This document shows, in pieces, positions 1-11,179 of a stretch of 64,000 nt of DNA (positions are counted from its first letter, which is position 1; each line of letters opens with the position of its first letter). Below the pieces are notes generated by a model. The model made no database searches. It worked only from the letters and a program-made list of their open reading frames with translations, and was not told where the DNA came from. A program made the translations under genes and the position numbers. This stretch comes from Sesamum alatum (taxonomy: Eukaryota; Streptophyta; Magnoliopsida; Lamiales; Pedaliaceae), in assembly GCA_034509735.1 (NCBI GenBank), contig JACGWO010000006.1:9811001-9875000 (forward strand), given 5' to 3'.

Positions 1-17
1 CAGTTTAGTGATTTTAC

Positions 18-555
18 CTGCCAGTATCTCCACAGCCCAACGGACGTATAGGTTTGAAGTGATTCAATCCAATCCTTTCACCAGTTTGAGTGATCTACAA
101 CAGATGGAAAGAAGCAACATAAAGCTATTAATCTATTTAAGATAAGAGTGAGTCAGTCCAATCTTTTGACAAGGTAACATTAGCGACGCTTATAAGCTAT
201 TTAAGATAAGAGTGGTCAGAGCTCAGAGAGTTTCAAGAATGGAGACATAAGAAGAGAAACTAGTTAGATCTTATTAATCAAAAGAAAGACTATGAGCATC
301 CCCTTATTGCAGTAGTTTTGCCACGCAAGCAAAATTGCACATGATACATACCAACTAGACTGCTCTGGGATATACGACAATATGTCAAACATTGAATGAT
401 ATAGCACATAGATTTTCAGTTCCCCTTTAAAAGAATGGTGCACAATAATGATTGTCATGACAATCACAAGAAAAAATTCAAACAAAATTATTTTATAATT
501 TGCAAACAGCAACTAGAGAAAAGATATTTATCTGTCTACATATATATATACATAC

Positions 556-590
<35 letters not shown>

Positions 591-3500
591 AATTTTGAAA
601 TGATAATAATAGGAAGAATTTGTGAATTTAGATTTATTTGTAACTCTATCTAAAACTAAAACTTTTCAGTCTGCTTACTATTAATTCAAACAAACAATTG
701 ATGACCGCCAGTCGAGAGAAAGAGATTTTGAAATGATAATAATAGGAAGAATTTGTAAGTTTAGTTTTATCAATATCTCTATTTAAAACTAAAACTTTTC
801 AGTCTGCTTACTGTAAATGCAAACAAACAATAGATTACCGCCAGTATATACTTTCATTCAGATTGTAATAGGTATTTTCAACATATGACAGCAATTACAT
901 AAAATTTGCAAGATATCTGCATAAAAATAATTGAGAACTTAGATTCTCTGCTATTAAATGCTGACTTATTAAGATATTCAACATGTTCCAATGCTTTAGA
1001 TGTTATATAAAGGCAACACAAGAAATGAACAGCAGAAACAATGGAAATGAATCCAGGAAGCTTGATCAAATACAGGCGCTTCACATTGTTGATCAAGAAA
1101 ATGAACTCCACAGATAATTTGCTTGGATTATGTTAGGTCGTCTAGATTAAATCATTAAAGAGATGAAAATAACTGTCATAAAGAAATTCCTCGGCAAAGT
1201 GATACCTTTCTTATTGCTGCCCATGCAGTGCTATCCCTTTTGTGTGGCTTGGGGAATACAGGTTGCGAATGTATAGCCCACAGGTCTTCTGGTCTCTGAA
1301 AGTGATACAACATATCATGTATCAGAAAAATGACACTAAGACTCGTGCTTTCAATGTAATTCCAACAACAGTCTCAGAAGATCACAGCACGAAAAACAAT
1401 TCGACCTTGTATATTAAACCTTCTCTCCTATATTCAGGCCAAAAGTGATTACACAACTTCACCATTCTAATATAAAACTAATTTGAAAGGGTTTTAAGAA
1501 TTGAGAGAAAAGAATACCTTACCAAGTTGGCATCAGGAAGTTCTCGAACAGCTTCATCAACATTTTCTGCTGTAGCTTTGACCTGGTGAAGAAATGTGTA
1601 GCTGATGACAATCTAACAACTTGAGTGGTACAAACGGAAACATGATGAGAAAACACATGAAGGAATAGCGAATTTCCTAATGCCCCTAATGCTAATATAA
1701 GGACTTCATGCTCTGTCAATACATCAGACAGGTCTTTGGATTGATGTTACATATATTTGCTCCCAGCAACTTACCTCAATAAAGAGAAAGAACGTACTTA
1801 TTCAATGAAAAAATATATTAAACGGAACTTTTTATGGATGAAACAGAGCAGAGCTCAATTCCTCCTGAAAATACTTTATCACTTCAAATTCTTTATGTGC
1901 AGGATACCCTTCAGCAGCCAAAGTACTCTATACAACTAAAGACCATTGGTAATTCTCAATGTAAAGATTTATGTAATAACACAAAAAATGAGCATAAACT
2001 GCACGGTTAGGCAACCAGTAGAAAAATATCCTGGCAAATTGGTGAGGCAATCTAATAGGTGAGAATGACCCTAACCACCACATTTACAACTATGATACTG
2101 TTAGACGACTATTACGAGATTATTAGGATATTTTATATATCTTTTCATACATAGAATATCTACATATTATGGTAAAGATTATTCTGTCATATTTGTACTC
2201 AACGATTGATCCCAATCTACTTGAACTTCAAGGTGAAGAAGCATCAGGTAGTGAACCTGGTTCACATACCTGATAAATTTATTTCCATTTTGGACTTATA
2301 CTTTCATTATTTTTGTATTATATTCTTTTAAAAGGCTTGTCCAATTAACCATCTAGGTCAAAATTCTATGCATAATTTGTTTTCAAGACATTATATTTAC
2401 TGTACGCAAACAATTAGTTTTGCATACCATGTGACTACAGTAAGCAGATATTTACTTCATCATATCACTTGGTTAGTGCTCAATTCTAAATTTATTTAGA
2501 TTCGAAAGTTGGCCAAGTGTATGTTAACAAGTGTAATCAAGTAGCAGGAGGCCAACTTTCAAACAGGTACCAATATATTATAAGGCTGCTTCTGAAGTCC
2601 TAACAAGTTCTGCAATGAAATGTGCAAACTTTTAACATTAGGCCCTACTGAATATTTATTAGAAGAACTGTATGTTGCTTTCTTAAATGTGCAACAGGGC
2701 GATAACTCCCTCTTCCCTTGGATTTGGGTAGATTAATAATCAAGTAGATTAGTCCTAGCACACTACCTTCCACCTTTAAACCAAAACAAAGAAGATAGTG
2801 ACAAAAGTTGTACCAATTTAGCACTCTGTTGCTCTGTTCTCTCCGAGAGGCGGTTCCTCAGCGGTTCAACATGGTCACTTCCATCCAGTTGTACACCAAT
2901 GAAGTATTGGAGCTCGCCCTGAAATGTTAATAAAGAACAATTGACCAAATTGCATCATCAATATATCAAAATTGCTTAAGCACAAATCACAAGAAGATTT
3001 CATATTGCAATACTACCTTCTGGTCACGCATAGGTTGCAAGTGAAATAAATTCCAGAATTTCTTCCCTGATAATTCCAAGAGAATTGATAAGTCCAAGTT
3101 AAGATTTTTAACAATAAATACTTGATGTCCTCTTGACTTGTACTTTGAGGATATCAAAAGTCGCAACTTACCACTCTTAGTATAATTAATCAACTGAACA
3201 GTAATTTCCCTTTGTTCCCTGATGGCGTCCCGTACCTTTGAAACAGTCGCTTGATCGGTTTCTGGTCCTTGAAGAAACCTGGGCATGTCTCGATCACATC
3301 AGGTAACATCAGATTCATTCATACTTGCTGAAACCAGGACAACATAATCCCACCAAAGAAAAAAGAAAAACAACAAGGAACAGGGTGGAATACCTCTACT
3401 TTAAAGAGTTTCATAAACAAGGAAAACCATGCAATTATATAAATCTTGATTACAATTGAAGCATGAAAGGCGTGACATAATTGTATGAGTATAAGATCTA

Positions 3501-6500
3501 TGTAAGTTTTTCCATTGAGCGATCTGGAGTATCTCCTCTTTTTCCACAGAAATACATCATAACATGAAAATGAACACCATCAAGTTTCTAATAGAGGAAG
3601 ATAATAAAAGGAGGGCACTTGGAAAAATACAAATAACTATATACTGCAGTCTATTGCTATGTCTCATCACTAAAAGTTAAATCAATTACACCCATCACTT
3701 GCAGATAAGGAAGCTCCTGATGACGCCAATATCATTGAATCACAAACTGAGTTTCGAACAACAGTAACACGTAAATAAAATTCGGACCTGCAATTCCTTC
3801 CCAAAATTTCTTCACGTGTATACTCCGTCAATTCAAGAAAGCTATCTGATGCAAATATCTGCAAGTTAAGAACTTCATTCTTATAGTCTGATGCAAGACA
3901 TCACCAGAACAGTAATACACTAACGGAAGAGAAAAAGATTGGCATCTAGACGGGTAATGACTAATACAATGAAACAGAAAACAGAAATCAGAAGCAGTTC
4001 ATATGGTTTTTACATGGGAGACATTCTCTAATTTTTTAAAACAAGGTGAATCTAATAAAAAAAATGTATAAAGAATCAGTATATGATTCATCTTACAATA
4101 GGATTATCAGGAAGTCTAGGATCCGATATGACAAAATTCTTTTCAATGCGTTCTAATGTTGTTGCCAAGTCAAAGCCTTGACGTATATCCCTTTCTCTTT
4201 CAGCTCGTTCCCAACTATCTGTCCGTTGAATATCTTCTGTCATTAAAATCTCTGGCCCCATAACTTGTTGATTTTCATTTGTATCTGCATAGCTTGAAGA
4301 CCTCCTTTTGAGCCTACAGAAATACAAAACAGTTCAACACAGTTGAATGATGTTGTCTGATCTGGTCAAAGGGAAAATTGAACTTCAACATACTACAGAC
4401 AGCATGGAGTGACCCAAGTTCCTCATAAGGGAAATTGGATAAGCATATCAAAATACTGAATTTGGATGGAGTTTCTATGAAGTGGCAAGTTCGGCTTTGT
4501 CAAGCCCAGAACTTGCCCCAGTAAGAAATAGTCCCTCTCTGGAAACAGAAAATCAGAAAATATTGTGCAAATACCATGTTTCTTAGACGGAAAAACTTGA
4601 TAGTCAAGTACCCTCTAGTAAAAATTAAGGGCACAGACACTCTAGTATTTCAACCACATTGATATATTATACCCGCTATTCCACAATAAAGTTTTAGATA
4701 ACCATGCAACCTCGCCTGACTTAAAAATTTCAATTATGAAGTTTGAATTTTCTAAGATGGATTTCCTCAAGATCCCCGCCATCTCTACCCCCCCCCCCCC
4801 CAAGCAAACTACAGTTGTACAATTTCATTACTCCTTTTACCTTTCCATCAAAATTGGCCACAAAATATGTAATACATATTATGGACATATAAACTTGCAC
4901 AATTGAAAGAAAAAACAACTGGAAACAGGGAAAAACAGGACTCACCCCCCTAATGAAATGCGCTGTGACTTACTGGACTTGTCGCTTGTGTTTTGCTGAG
5001 AACCTGAATGAGATAAGTTAATTTTTGAACCCAGCTCGGAAGATTGTCGCCTAGGGGTACCTTTATTTTCCATTCCAGCTGGTCCAGGGAGCATGTAATC
5101 TAACTTCTCATATTCAGTCATGGCAGCAGTATCATGACTCTGGGATCTTTTGTGGGACCGTGGATCCTTAAGGGTTTGTACAACCTCTGTGATGGAATCT
5201 AAAGCAACTTCCTTTTGACGAGCTGAAGCAAATCAATCAAGTCACATTCCAAATTCAAGTTGGTTATTTGCATTTACAAGCTGTGCAGGGCTACTTACCA
5301 TCATAACGAATTAATGACTTTGGTAATCCATTAGGACGTAGTGCTTTATCATTCACCCCTTCAGTGTATTTGCTGACCTCAACCTGCATTCTGTCAAGAA
5401 ACGTGGCACGTACCAGACTAAGAGAAATTGTTGTACTGTTAGCAGAAAACAAGAATCAACAAAATGATGCATCCTGGATTCCAAGATGAATAGCTTCAGA
5501 GTATGGCATCATAGCCATACACATACACTGAGGAAGGGAAGGAACACAATCAGGGATTTCAACTTTGTGATTAGCTCGCCCATTATGTAAGAGAATATAA
5601 TTTGGAAGCAGAACTTGAAGAAAAGTTGTGGCTACAGCAGGAGAAAAATAAAAAGATAAACACCCACTATGAATACAAGTTTTGAATACCAAACAATGTT
5701 ATCAGCCTCAAACTTAAGCCCGGAATCTTGTCAGAGAACCGTTGGAATCAGATAACTCAGTATCAATATATATATATGTGTATCCATTTAGGCCATGGGG
5801 ATTGGTCGTGGCCAAATGATTACTCTCCTCAACCTACTATAGCCTCACGACCTGGATATGGAAGTACCTTGTTGGTCCTACATCTCCAGTATGTAAGGAA
5901 TAATTTGGAAAGAAAATGTATAACCCGTTGAACTTCCAGAAGCTTTTTCTGTTAATAAGAGAAGCATCGACTGCTGAAACTATATATATGCTTTTTACTA
6001 ACAAACAATATGATACACGACATGATATCGTTTAAAACACAATTTGTTAATTCTTTTAACCCCATATATCCATTGTGAGATTGCTGAAGTATGGCCTCCC
6101 TTTTCTAACTGTTGGTTAATAGTTGTCCAGCATATAATTCAGTGAAATATGATTCATTATTGTCTGAAATACTCCAAAAGAGAATAGAAAAAACAAAAGG
6201 AAAATATAAAGCAAGGACCTGTAAACTCAGTTGTCATGCAAGCATACACATATTTCTATACTCTCTGTATTCATCTTTTATTTTAGATGCGCTTGATACA
6301 TGGAGAAAGAAATTACTTTCCGACTTTAATTATCACAATAGTCAGATTTCTTTATGTTTGGAGGAAAACGATCAAGGAAGTACATGTTTATCAGAAGCCA
6401 TGCAAACGATTTTGTCATAATAAGCAGGTCAAATTTAATAGCACCATTCTGATCTTGTCAACTGAAAGCAATCATCACAAAGATTTTGAATTGATCTGAT

Positions 6501-7801
6501 ACGCATACCGAAGACTTTACTCTAAAAAGCTATTATCATGATTTTGGAGCAAATTATAATGAATTAACATTTTTAATAAAACTAAATTTCAGATTATTTC
6601 TGCAGTGACTGAAGTATTCATCTAATCCTATCATCTCTACACGAAATAAGGTATTAGTGTGGGTTGGTGAAAATAAAGATTGGGAGTGAAGTGAAAAGAA
6701 GAACTTTACCCAATAAATTTTATGGTTCTTCCTTTATCATCTTTGATTGGAGTGATTGTCAGCAGATTCCAGAATGGGGTGCCATCCTTCTTGTAGTTTA
6801 GAAGCCTCCCACAATAGCTTGTTCCTGTTCTTGCTGCATTCCTTATTTTTGCTACCTCATCCCGGTCTGTATCAGGGCCCTGCAGGAAACGGCTGAACCC
6901 AAGAACACACAACCACCTTCAGCCTCTATTCCATAACATTAAACAAATCCAAATTGTTTTAAGTAACTCTAATATCGTGAAAATGGGACAGCCTGTTGAG
7001 TTCAGTGTCAAGAGAAAAAGAAAGAAAAGTTTTGACTTATTCATTTTATGCGAAGTACCACAATTGGAGCTGAAGGTCTTCAACTCTTATAACTTCTAGT
7101 GAACATAACTAAAGCTTCTATGCACACAATGACAAGGTAACTAAAGCAGCGAATTCTCACCAATTCTTCCCAATAACCTCTTTTGAAGTATAACCAGTCA
7201 TTGTGAAAAAGCCACTGCTTGCGTACATAATAGGGCAATCCGGCTTTGTCGCATCGGACACAACAAATGTCTGTTGCAGTGTTGCCAAAGCATCCTTTAT
7301 CTCCTGGGACACCCTCGGAAATTCAGATCCAACACTAGACTCCTCCGATATTCTTGCTGATCCAACCGAAGATCTTTCTAGCGAATTCTTACTTCTTTCT
7401 CCTCCAGATGGATCACTTGCCCCCATACCTATGGCATGAAAGCTACCTTCACCAACATCTGTCCTAACCATAAGTCCCCATTCAGCAGTTCTTTGAGCTA
7501 TACTAGCCTCCATCTCAATCCTTTTCTTCATGTTGTCATCATCTTCTGTTCTCTTGGAATTTCCCTCCAAACCTGTACTACCATGATCAGCAGAAGTGAC
7601 GTGAGATTTGTCTGGCTCAAGCTCAAATGCCATCCATTTACTGCCGGTCTGATTCCCACCTGGTTCTCCATGCATTGAAAGTACTTGCACATCATTCCCA
7701 TCACCCATCCTACTACCAGCAGGCAATCCAGCATTACGAGTCACAGATGGTTCAAAGACATCAATTGATCGCCTCTGCTCTTTACTACTGGATGACTCCA
7801 T
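18..7801 (-). CDS. PHOT2: Phototropin-2-like blue-light receptor kinase (5' two thirds; truncated by window edge)
   Basis: Plasma-membrane-associated blue-light photoreceptor Ser/Thr kinase of phototropism, chloroplast movement and stomatal opening (family knowledge). I assembled twelve exons with GT-AG introns in consistent phase: 7161-7801, 6710-6892, 5299-5390, 4946-5222, 4097-4313, 3788-3858, 3172-3278, 3017-3066, 2814-2918, 1523-1582, 1206-1295 and 18-94. They encode about 656 residues: an acidic, Ser-rich N-terminus, LOV1 (about 175-280), a hinge, LOV2 (about 452-560), the J-alpha helix (582-601) and the kinase start with the Gly-rich loop LGCGDTG. Both LOV domains keep the flavin-binding NCRFLQG motif. 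The start at 7801 (MESSSSKEQ) is preferred over an in-frame upstream ATG at 7843 because phototropins usually begin with a short ME-type start. The hinge text [15 protein letters not shown] and LOV1 text [15 protein letters not shown] resemble PHOT2 more than PHOT1. The kinase lies beyond position 1. No stop or frameshift was seen. Confidence 0.93.
538..590. repeat. TA/GA microsatellite in a PHOT2 intron
   Basis: A run of TA dinucleotides passes into about ten GA dinucleotides, inside the intron at 95-1205. It sits directly at the left border of a 133-bp tandem duplication. Confidence 0.85.
580..845. repeat. 133-bp tandem duplication within a PHOT2 intron
   Basis: Copy 1 (about 580-712) and copy 2 (713-845) share TTTTGAAATGATAATAATAG, then CTAAAACTTTTCAGTCTGCT and end in ACCGCCAGT, with a constant offset of 133 bp. 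Copies differ by scattered substitutions, so the duplication is not very recent. It is purely intronic. Confidence 0.85.
1523..1582 (-). other. PHOT2: Separate 60-bp exon encoding the J-alpha helix
   Basis: This exon encodes V plus [19 protein letters not shown], the amphipathic J-alpha helix that docks on LOV2 in the dark and unfolds in light. It is exactly 20 codons, phase 0 at both ends, with AG at 1583-1584 and GT at 1521-1522 (minus strand). The flanking introns are 1583-2813 and 1296-1522. Confidence 0.9.
2504..2560. repeat. 11-bp perfect inverted repeat in a PHOT2 intron
   Basis: GAAAGTTGGCC at 2504-2514 and its complement GGCCAACTTTC at 2550-2560 bracket 35 bp within the intron at 1583-2813. 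It could form a hairpin in the pre-mRNA or be a very small inverted-repeat relic. No duplication of flanking bases was recognised. Confidence 0.5.
2814..4153 (-). other. PHOT2: LOV2 domain coding segments of PHOT2 (exons 5-9)
   Basis: LOV2 is the dominant light switch that releases kinase inhibition in phototropins. The segments read, in order, [20 protein letters not shown] (4097 side), [20 protein letters not shown] and RNC (exon 6), [18 protein letters not shown] and NYTKSG (exon 7), [16 protein letters not shown] (exon 8) and [20 protein letters not shown] (exon 9). The photoactive cysteine is about residue 493 and its codon is intact. The following Arg codon is split AG|G by the intron at 3279-3787. 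Confidence 0.93.
6710..7279 (-). other. PHOT2: LOV1 domain coding segments of PHOT2 (exons 1-2)
   Basis: LOV1 is a PAS-fold flavin-binding domain that forms a cysteine-FMN adduct in blue light. Exon 1 supplies [20 protein letters not shown] and [11 protein letters not shown]. Exon 2 supplies RFLQGPDTD, the aromatic/Gly-rich stretch [13 protein letters not shown] and the terminal KFIG strand. The reactive cysteine (about residue 214) exists only after splicing: exon 1 ends in TG at 7161 and exon 2 begins with C at 6892. An unspliced reading gives Trp instead. Confidence 0.93.
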
Positions 7802-8168
7802 TTCCAAATTCCCTTTATCACAATTACTAAAATTTATCACCAACCATCACCAAAACAGCACCCTCTTCTTCCCTGTTCCAAAATAAAATCAATGGATTCT
7901 TCATATTAGAGAACCAACAACAAGAACAATTGAGAAAAAAATGCAAAACACTAAGTCCTTAACTCTCAGAACTTTCCTTGCATTTCAATTAACATAAGAC
8001 AGCAGCAACACAAAACTCGTGCTGATCACAATTTGATTAACCAAGGAAATAGCCAAATTCATCTCTCTCTCATAAACATATTCATACATAAAAAAGATTA
8101 CAACTAGGAAATGAGCAGAAACAGCATAAACTGAATACGGTTGAAGAATTAAGAGCAGAAGAACAACC
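7802..8168 (-). other. Candidate 5' leader of PHOT2 with a leader intron
   Basis: Upstream of the start codon the minus strand has a plausible 3' splice site (GGAACAG followed by GGAAGAAGAGGG, exon edge at 7872) and a donor CAG|GTTGTT with the exon edge at 8168. This suggests a leader intron of about 295 bp (7873-8167) and a proximal untranslated exon at 7802-7872. It rests on splice motifs only; without transcripts the leader could equally be unspliced. Confidence 0.4.
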
Positions 8169-8269
8169 TGGAAATGAGAAAGCAGTGAAGACTGCATGTG
8201 TGTTCAGTTGGACAAAGAAAAAAAAAAGATAAGTGGAAGAATAGTGTTCACAGAATAAATGGGATTGGC

Positions 8270-8490
8270 AGCAGATAGTCCAAATATACGTGGCCACAAT
8301 CTGCAACACCTGTGTGTGTGTTGTGTGTGTTTTCGTACTAGTCGCTAATAATTTCCCCATTCCTGGAGACTGGAATTGGCGGTCCATCACTTGGTTAAAA
8401 ACATGCCAAAGGACGAAACTAACCTTTTGCTTCGAAAATTCTTACGCAAATCAAATTTGGTCGAATCTTATTAATCACGTGTCCAATGTA
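8270..8490 (-). promoter_or_regulatory. Probable PHOT2 promoter region with TATA-like box and G-box
   Basis: On the minus strand a TATA-like CGTATATTTG lies at 8281-8290, next to an ACGT core (GTGGCCACGTA). A perfect G-box CACGTG is at 8476-8481. G-boxes are the usual binding site of bZIP and PIF/HY5-type light-signalling factors, which fits a light-responsive receptor gene. The transcription start has not been located. Confidence 0.35.
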
Positions 8491-8512
8491 AATATATTTA
8501 GGTTTAAATGGA

Positions 8513-8771
8513 TTTTTCGTTCTGTATTTTTTGTTTTTTGTCGTTTTAGTCCTTTATCTTTCTAGGTTAGCAAATTGGTCCTGTAATTTTTGAATTTTTC
8601 GCGATTTTGGTCCTTCAATCACCGGAGTTTGCAAATGTTATCAGAAATATTTTTAATTTGGGGCTTTTGTTCCCATTAGTCAAATTACTGCCAGCATAGT
8701 ACCAAATTTTCGTCCTATATCTTTTATATTTTGGTGTTTTAGTCCTTTATCTTTCTAGTGTAGCAAATAGG
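8513..8771. repeat. Two-copy tandem repeat of about 195 bp (plant intergenic repeat)
   Basis: The phrase TTTAGTCCTTTATCTTTCTAG followed by TAGCAAAT occurs at about 8545-8576 and again at 8735-8768, each preceded by a T-rich TTTTCGT lead-in. Such 'tttagtccttta/caaattggtcc' text is common in plant intergenic repeats, often as ends of DNA transposons. The second copy is cut off exactly where LINE sequence begins at about 8772. No inverted partner was found. Confidence 0.55.
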
Positions 8772-11140
8772 TTCGGGCTAGCTTCGGCCACGACTTTAAT
8801 GAACACTTCTTTTTCTGGCTTGCGAGAGGCTTCTTTCTTTCCAACCCTCAATTTTCTGCACACCTTATCTCTGATAGATTGAAAAACTGCATGCTTCGAC
8901 TTACCAACAACGGAGGGGAGGCCAAGGTATAGATCATGTCTCGGCTCCACTCTAATTTGGAAAACAGAATGGACTAAGGTTACATCATCTAGAGGCGTGT
9001 TCTTGCTGAAGATCATGGTTGACTTGTGGAAATTGATTTCTTGTCCAAACTCATTTCCATGCATCTCCACAATCTCTATGATACATTCACCTGCTGCGTG
9101 TGTAGATTGACAAAATTAGAGTGTCATCGATAAATAATAGATGTGAAATTTGGGGAGCTCGACGACACACTGCAACGCCATTTATTCTACCAGAATTTTC
9201 TGCATTTTGCAACAAGGAGCTAAATGCTTCTGTACACAAGAGGAACAAGTCCGGGGAAAGGGGATATCCTTGTTGGAGTCCTCTTCGGGGAACAATAGAA
9301 CCAAATTGGGAGCCACATAATATAAAGGAATATGTAACAGATGATACACACATCATAACAAGTCTAACAAAAGAATCCAAAAACCCTATTCTAAGCATGA
9401 CTTTTTCAAGGACTTTCATTCTACCTTGTCGTAAGCTTTGCTAATGTCAAACTTTAACACCATATGCCTCCTCTTACCCCAACGTTTAGTTTTAAGCTAG
9501 TGGTTAACTTCAAATACAGAGAGAACATTATTCGAGATTAGCCTGCCCGGAACAAAAGCTGTGTGACAATGTGAGATGATATGATCAAAGACTGATTTCA
9601 ACCTAGTAGTATGGTTTTTTCTGAAGCGATTTTGTATGCCACATTAAATAGACTAATGGGTCGAAATTGGGATAGCGTTTCCAGTTTCTTGCATTTAAGA
9701 ATCAATACAATATGAGTGTGGTTTAGTTTAGGTGGCATATGCAATTCATTAAAAGACAGAGGGTATTAGAAATAACATCATGACGAACGATATGCCAGTA
9801 TTCTTGGATAAGAAAGGGGGCATACCGTTCGGCCTCGGGGAGTTCAACGGGGCCATTTGCGAAAAGGCTGTTGAGATCTCCTCCATCGTGTAAGGTTCTG
9901 AGAGCTTTTGAATCATCTCATAAAAAATCATAGCTAACATCGCCTCAATCCCTCTCTCAAGTTTTTCTTCCAAAGTATTTCGGGTTCGATAAATGCCACT
10001 AAAGTATTGCATCATATCTCAATATTATTCCTCAAGCACATTCTTTTACCATTATTGATTCGAGAGATTGCATTTGTTCTCCTCGGATACTCGCCTTTGA
10101 GTGGAAAAAGGGGGTGTTTCTATCTCCTTCTTCGAGCTAATGAATTTTTCCTCTTCATTTTCAAAAACAGCTTGTGTTTTTGCTAAGACCTCTTCAAGCT
10201 CTGCACGTGTTTGGTTTTCCTCCAGTTTTTCGCTCTCTTGTGAAAGGGAGCCATCGAAGACCAACATTTTTTCCTTCCAATTCTTTGATACGTTTGTGAA
10301 GAGAGTTCTAGTCAAAGACCTTGCTCCACAAAGTCAGCCCATCCCCGCATGCCTTTTGTCTGTCCAAAATTGAAGGTCTCCACAGCAACCGAATCTTAGC
10401 TTCTATTAACAATATTTTCACACTCTTTAGAAGAAGTCCAAACAACTTCAAACCAAAAGGGTTTCTATGTTATCCGAGGAGGCTAAAAAGTGTTTAATAG
10501 GTCAATAATAATCGTCGTATGGTCGAAAGAGGTAATCAATACATGTCTATCTGTAGCATTTGGGAAAAGGGATTTCCACATTGAATCACTGCAAGTGCGA
10601 TCAAGTATTTCATAAACTATATCAAGTTGGAGATGCTGACTACACCAAGTGAACACACTTCCGTCATGCCCAATATCATGTAATCCACTAGCTTCCAAGG
10701 CTTCCCGAAATTTTTTGATTTACCACACTTGCCGTGGCCGACTCCCAAGTTTCTCTAATGAAGTTAATAACTTACTACAATCCCCTGCGGCAAGCAGACT
10801 TCAAGAGATGTCTTCTGTTCGTATCTGCAATTCCATAGAAACCAATGAATCTCCATGCCTCATCCATCGAATTAGCTTGTATCGTGACATCAATATAATG
10901 AGGGCCAAAGCTCTGGAGTTGAATTGATAGAGCTTTATCTTAAAGAAGTGCCAAACCTTCACTACAACCTTGCACTTCCATATAGAATCCAAACAAATTA
11001 AAACACCTCAATACGACCTTTCCTACACTTGTTCTCGGCCCAAAAAATCAAGGAGGGGCAGTGAGTTCAGATCAGTTCCCCAAGAGTGTGAAATGTGCAA
11101 GGGCCCCTAACCCTTAACAGTTCCAGCTAAGGAGAAACAT
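8772..11140 (-). pseudogene. LINE ORF2 relic (endonuclease + reverse transcriptase)
   Basis: ORF2 would nick target DNA and copy the LINE RNA. The start at 11140 gives MFLLSWNC, then a stop, then GLG, the usual first strand of the APE-type endonuclease. Endonuclease text continues at 10483-10698 (GSVFTWCSQH, then DRHVLITSFDH in place of the catalytic SDH). RT pieces are at 9749-10015 (TMEEISTAFSQMAPLNSPRPNG) and 9087-9419 (GLQQGYPLSPDLFLLCTEAF, then LLFIDDTLIL, where the catalytic FADD has become FIDD). A thumb/connection segment is at 8747-9070. Many stops and frame changes make it non-functional. Confidence 0.8.
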
Positions 11141-11179
11141 GGCTTTTAGAGGGGTTGCCCGACAACTTCCGCCACTTCA

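Noticed and set aside
7203..7734. Open frames on the plus strand and in other frames across the first phototropin exon
   Set aside because: They overlap a clearly conserved coding exon and encode nothing recognisable, so they are shadows.
7802..7843. In-frame ATG upstream giving a 14-residue longer phototropin
   Set aside because: The extension ([14 protein letters not shown]) is unlike known phototropin N-termini, and the ATG at 7801 followed by a Ser/Arg-rich start fits the family better. The upstream ATG cannot be fully excluded.
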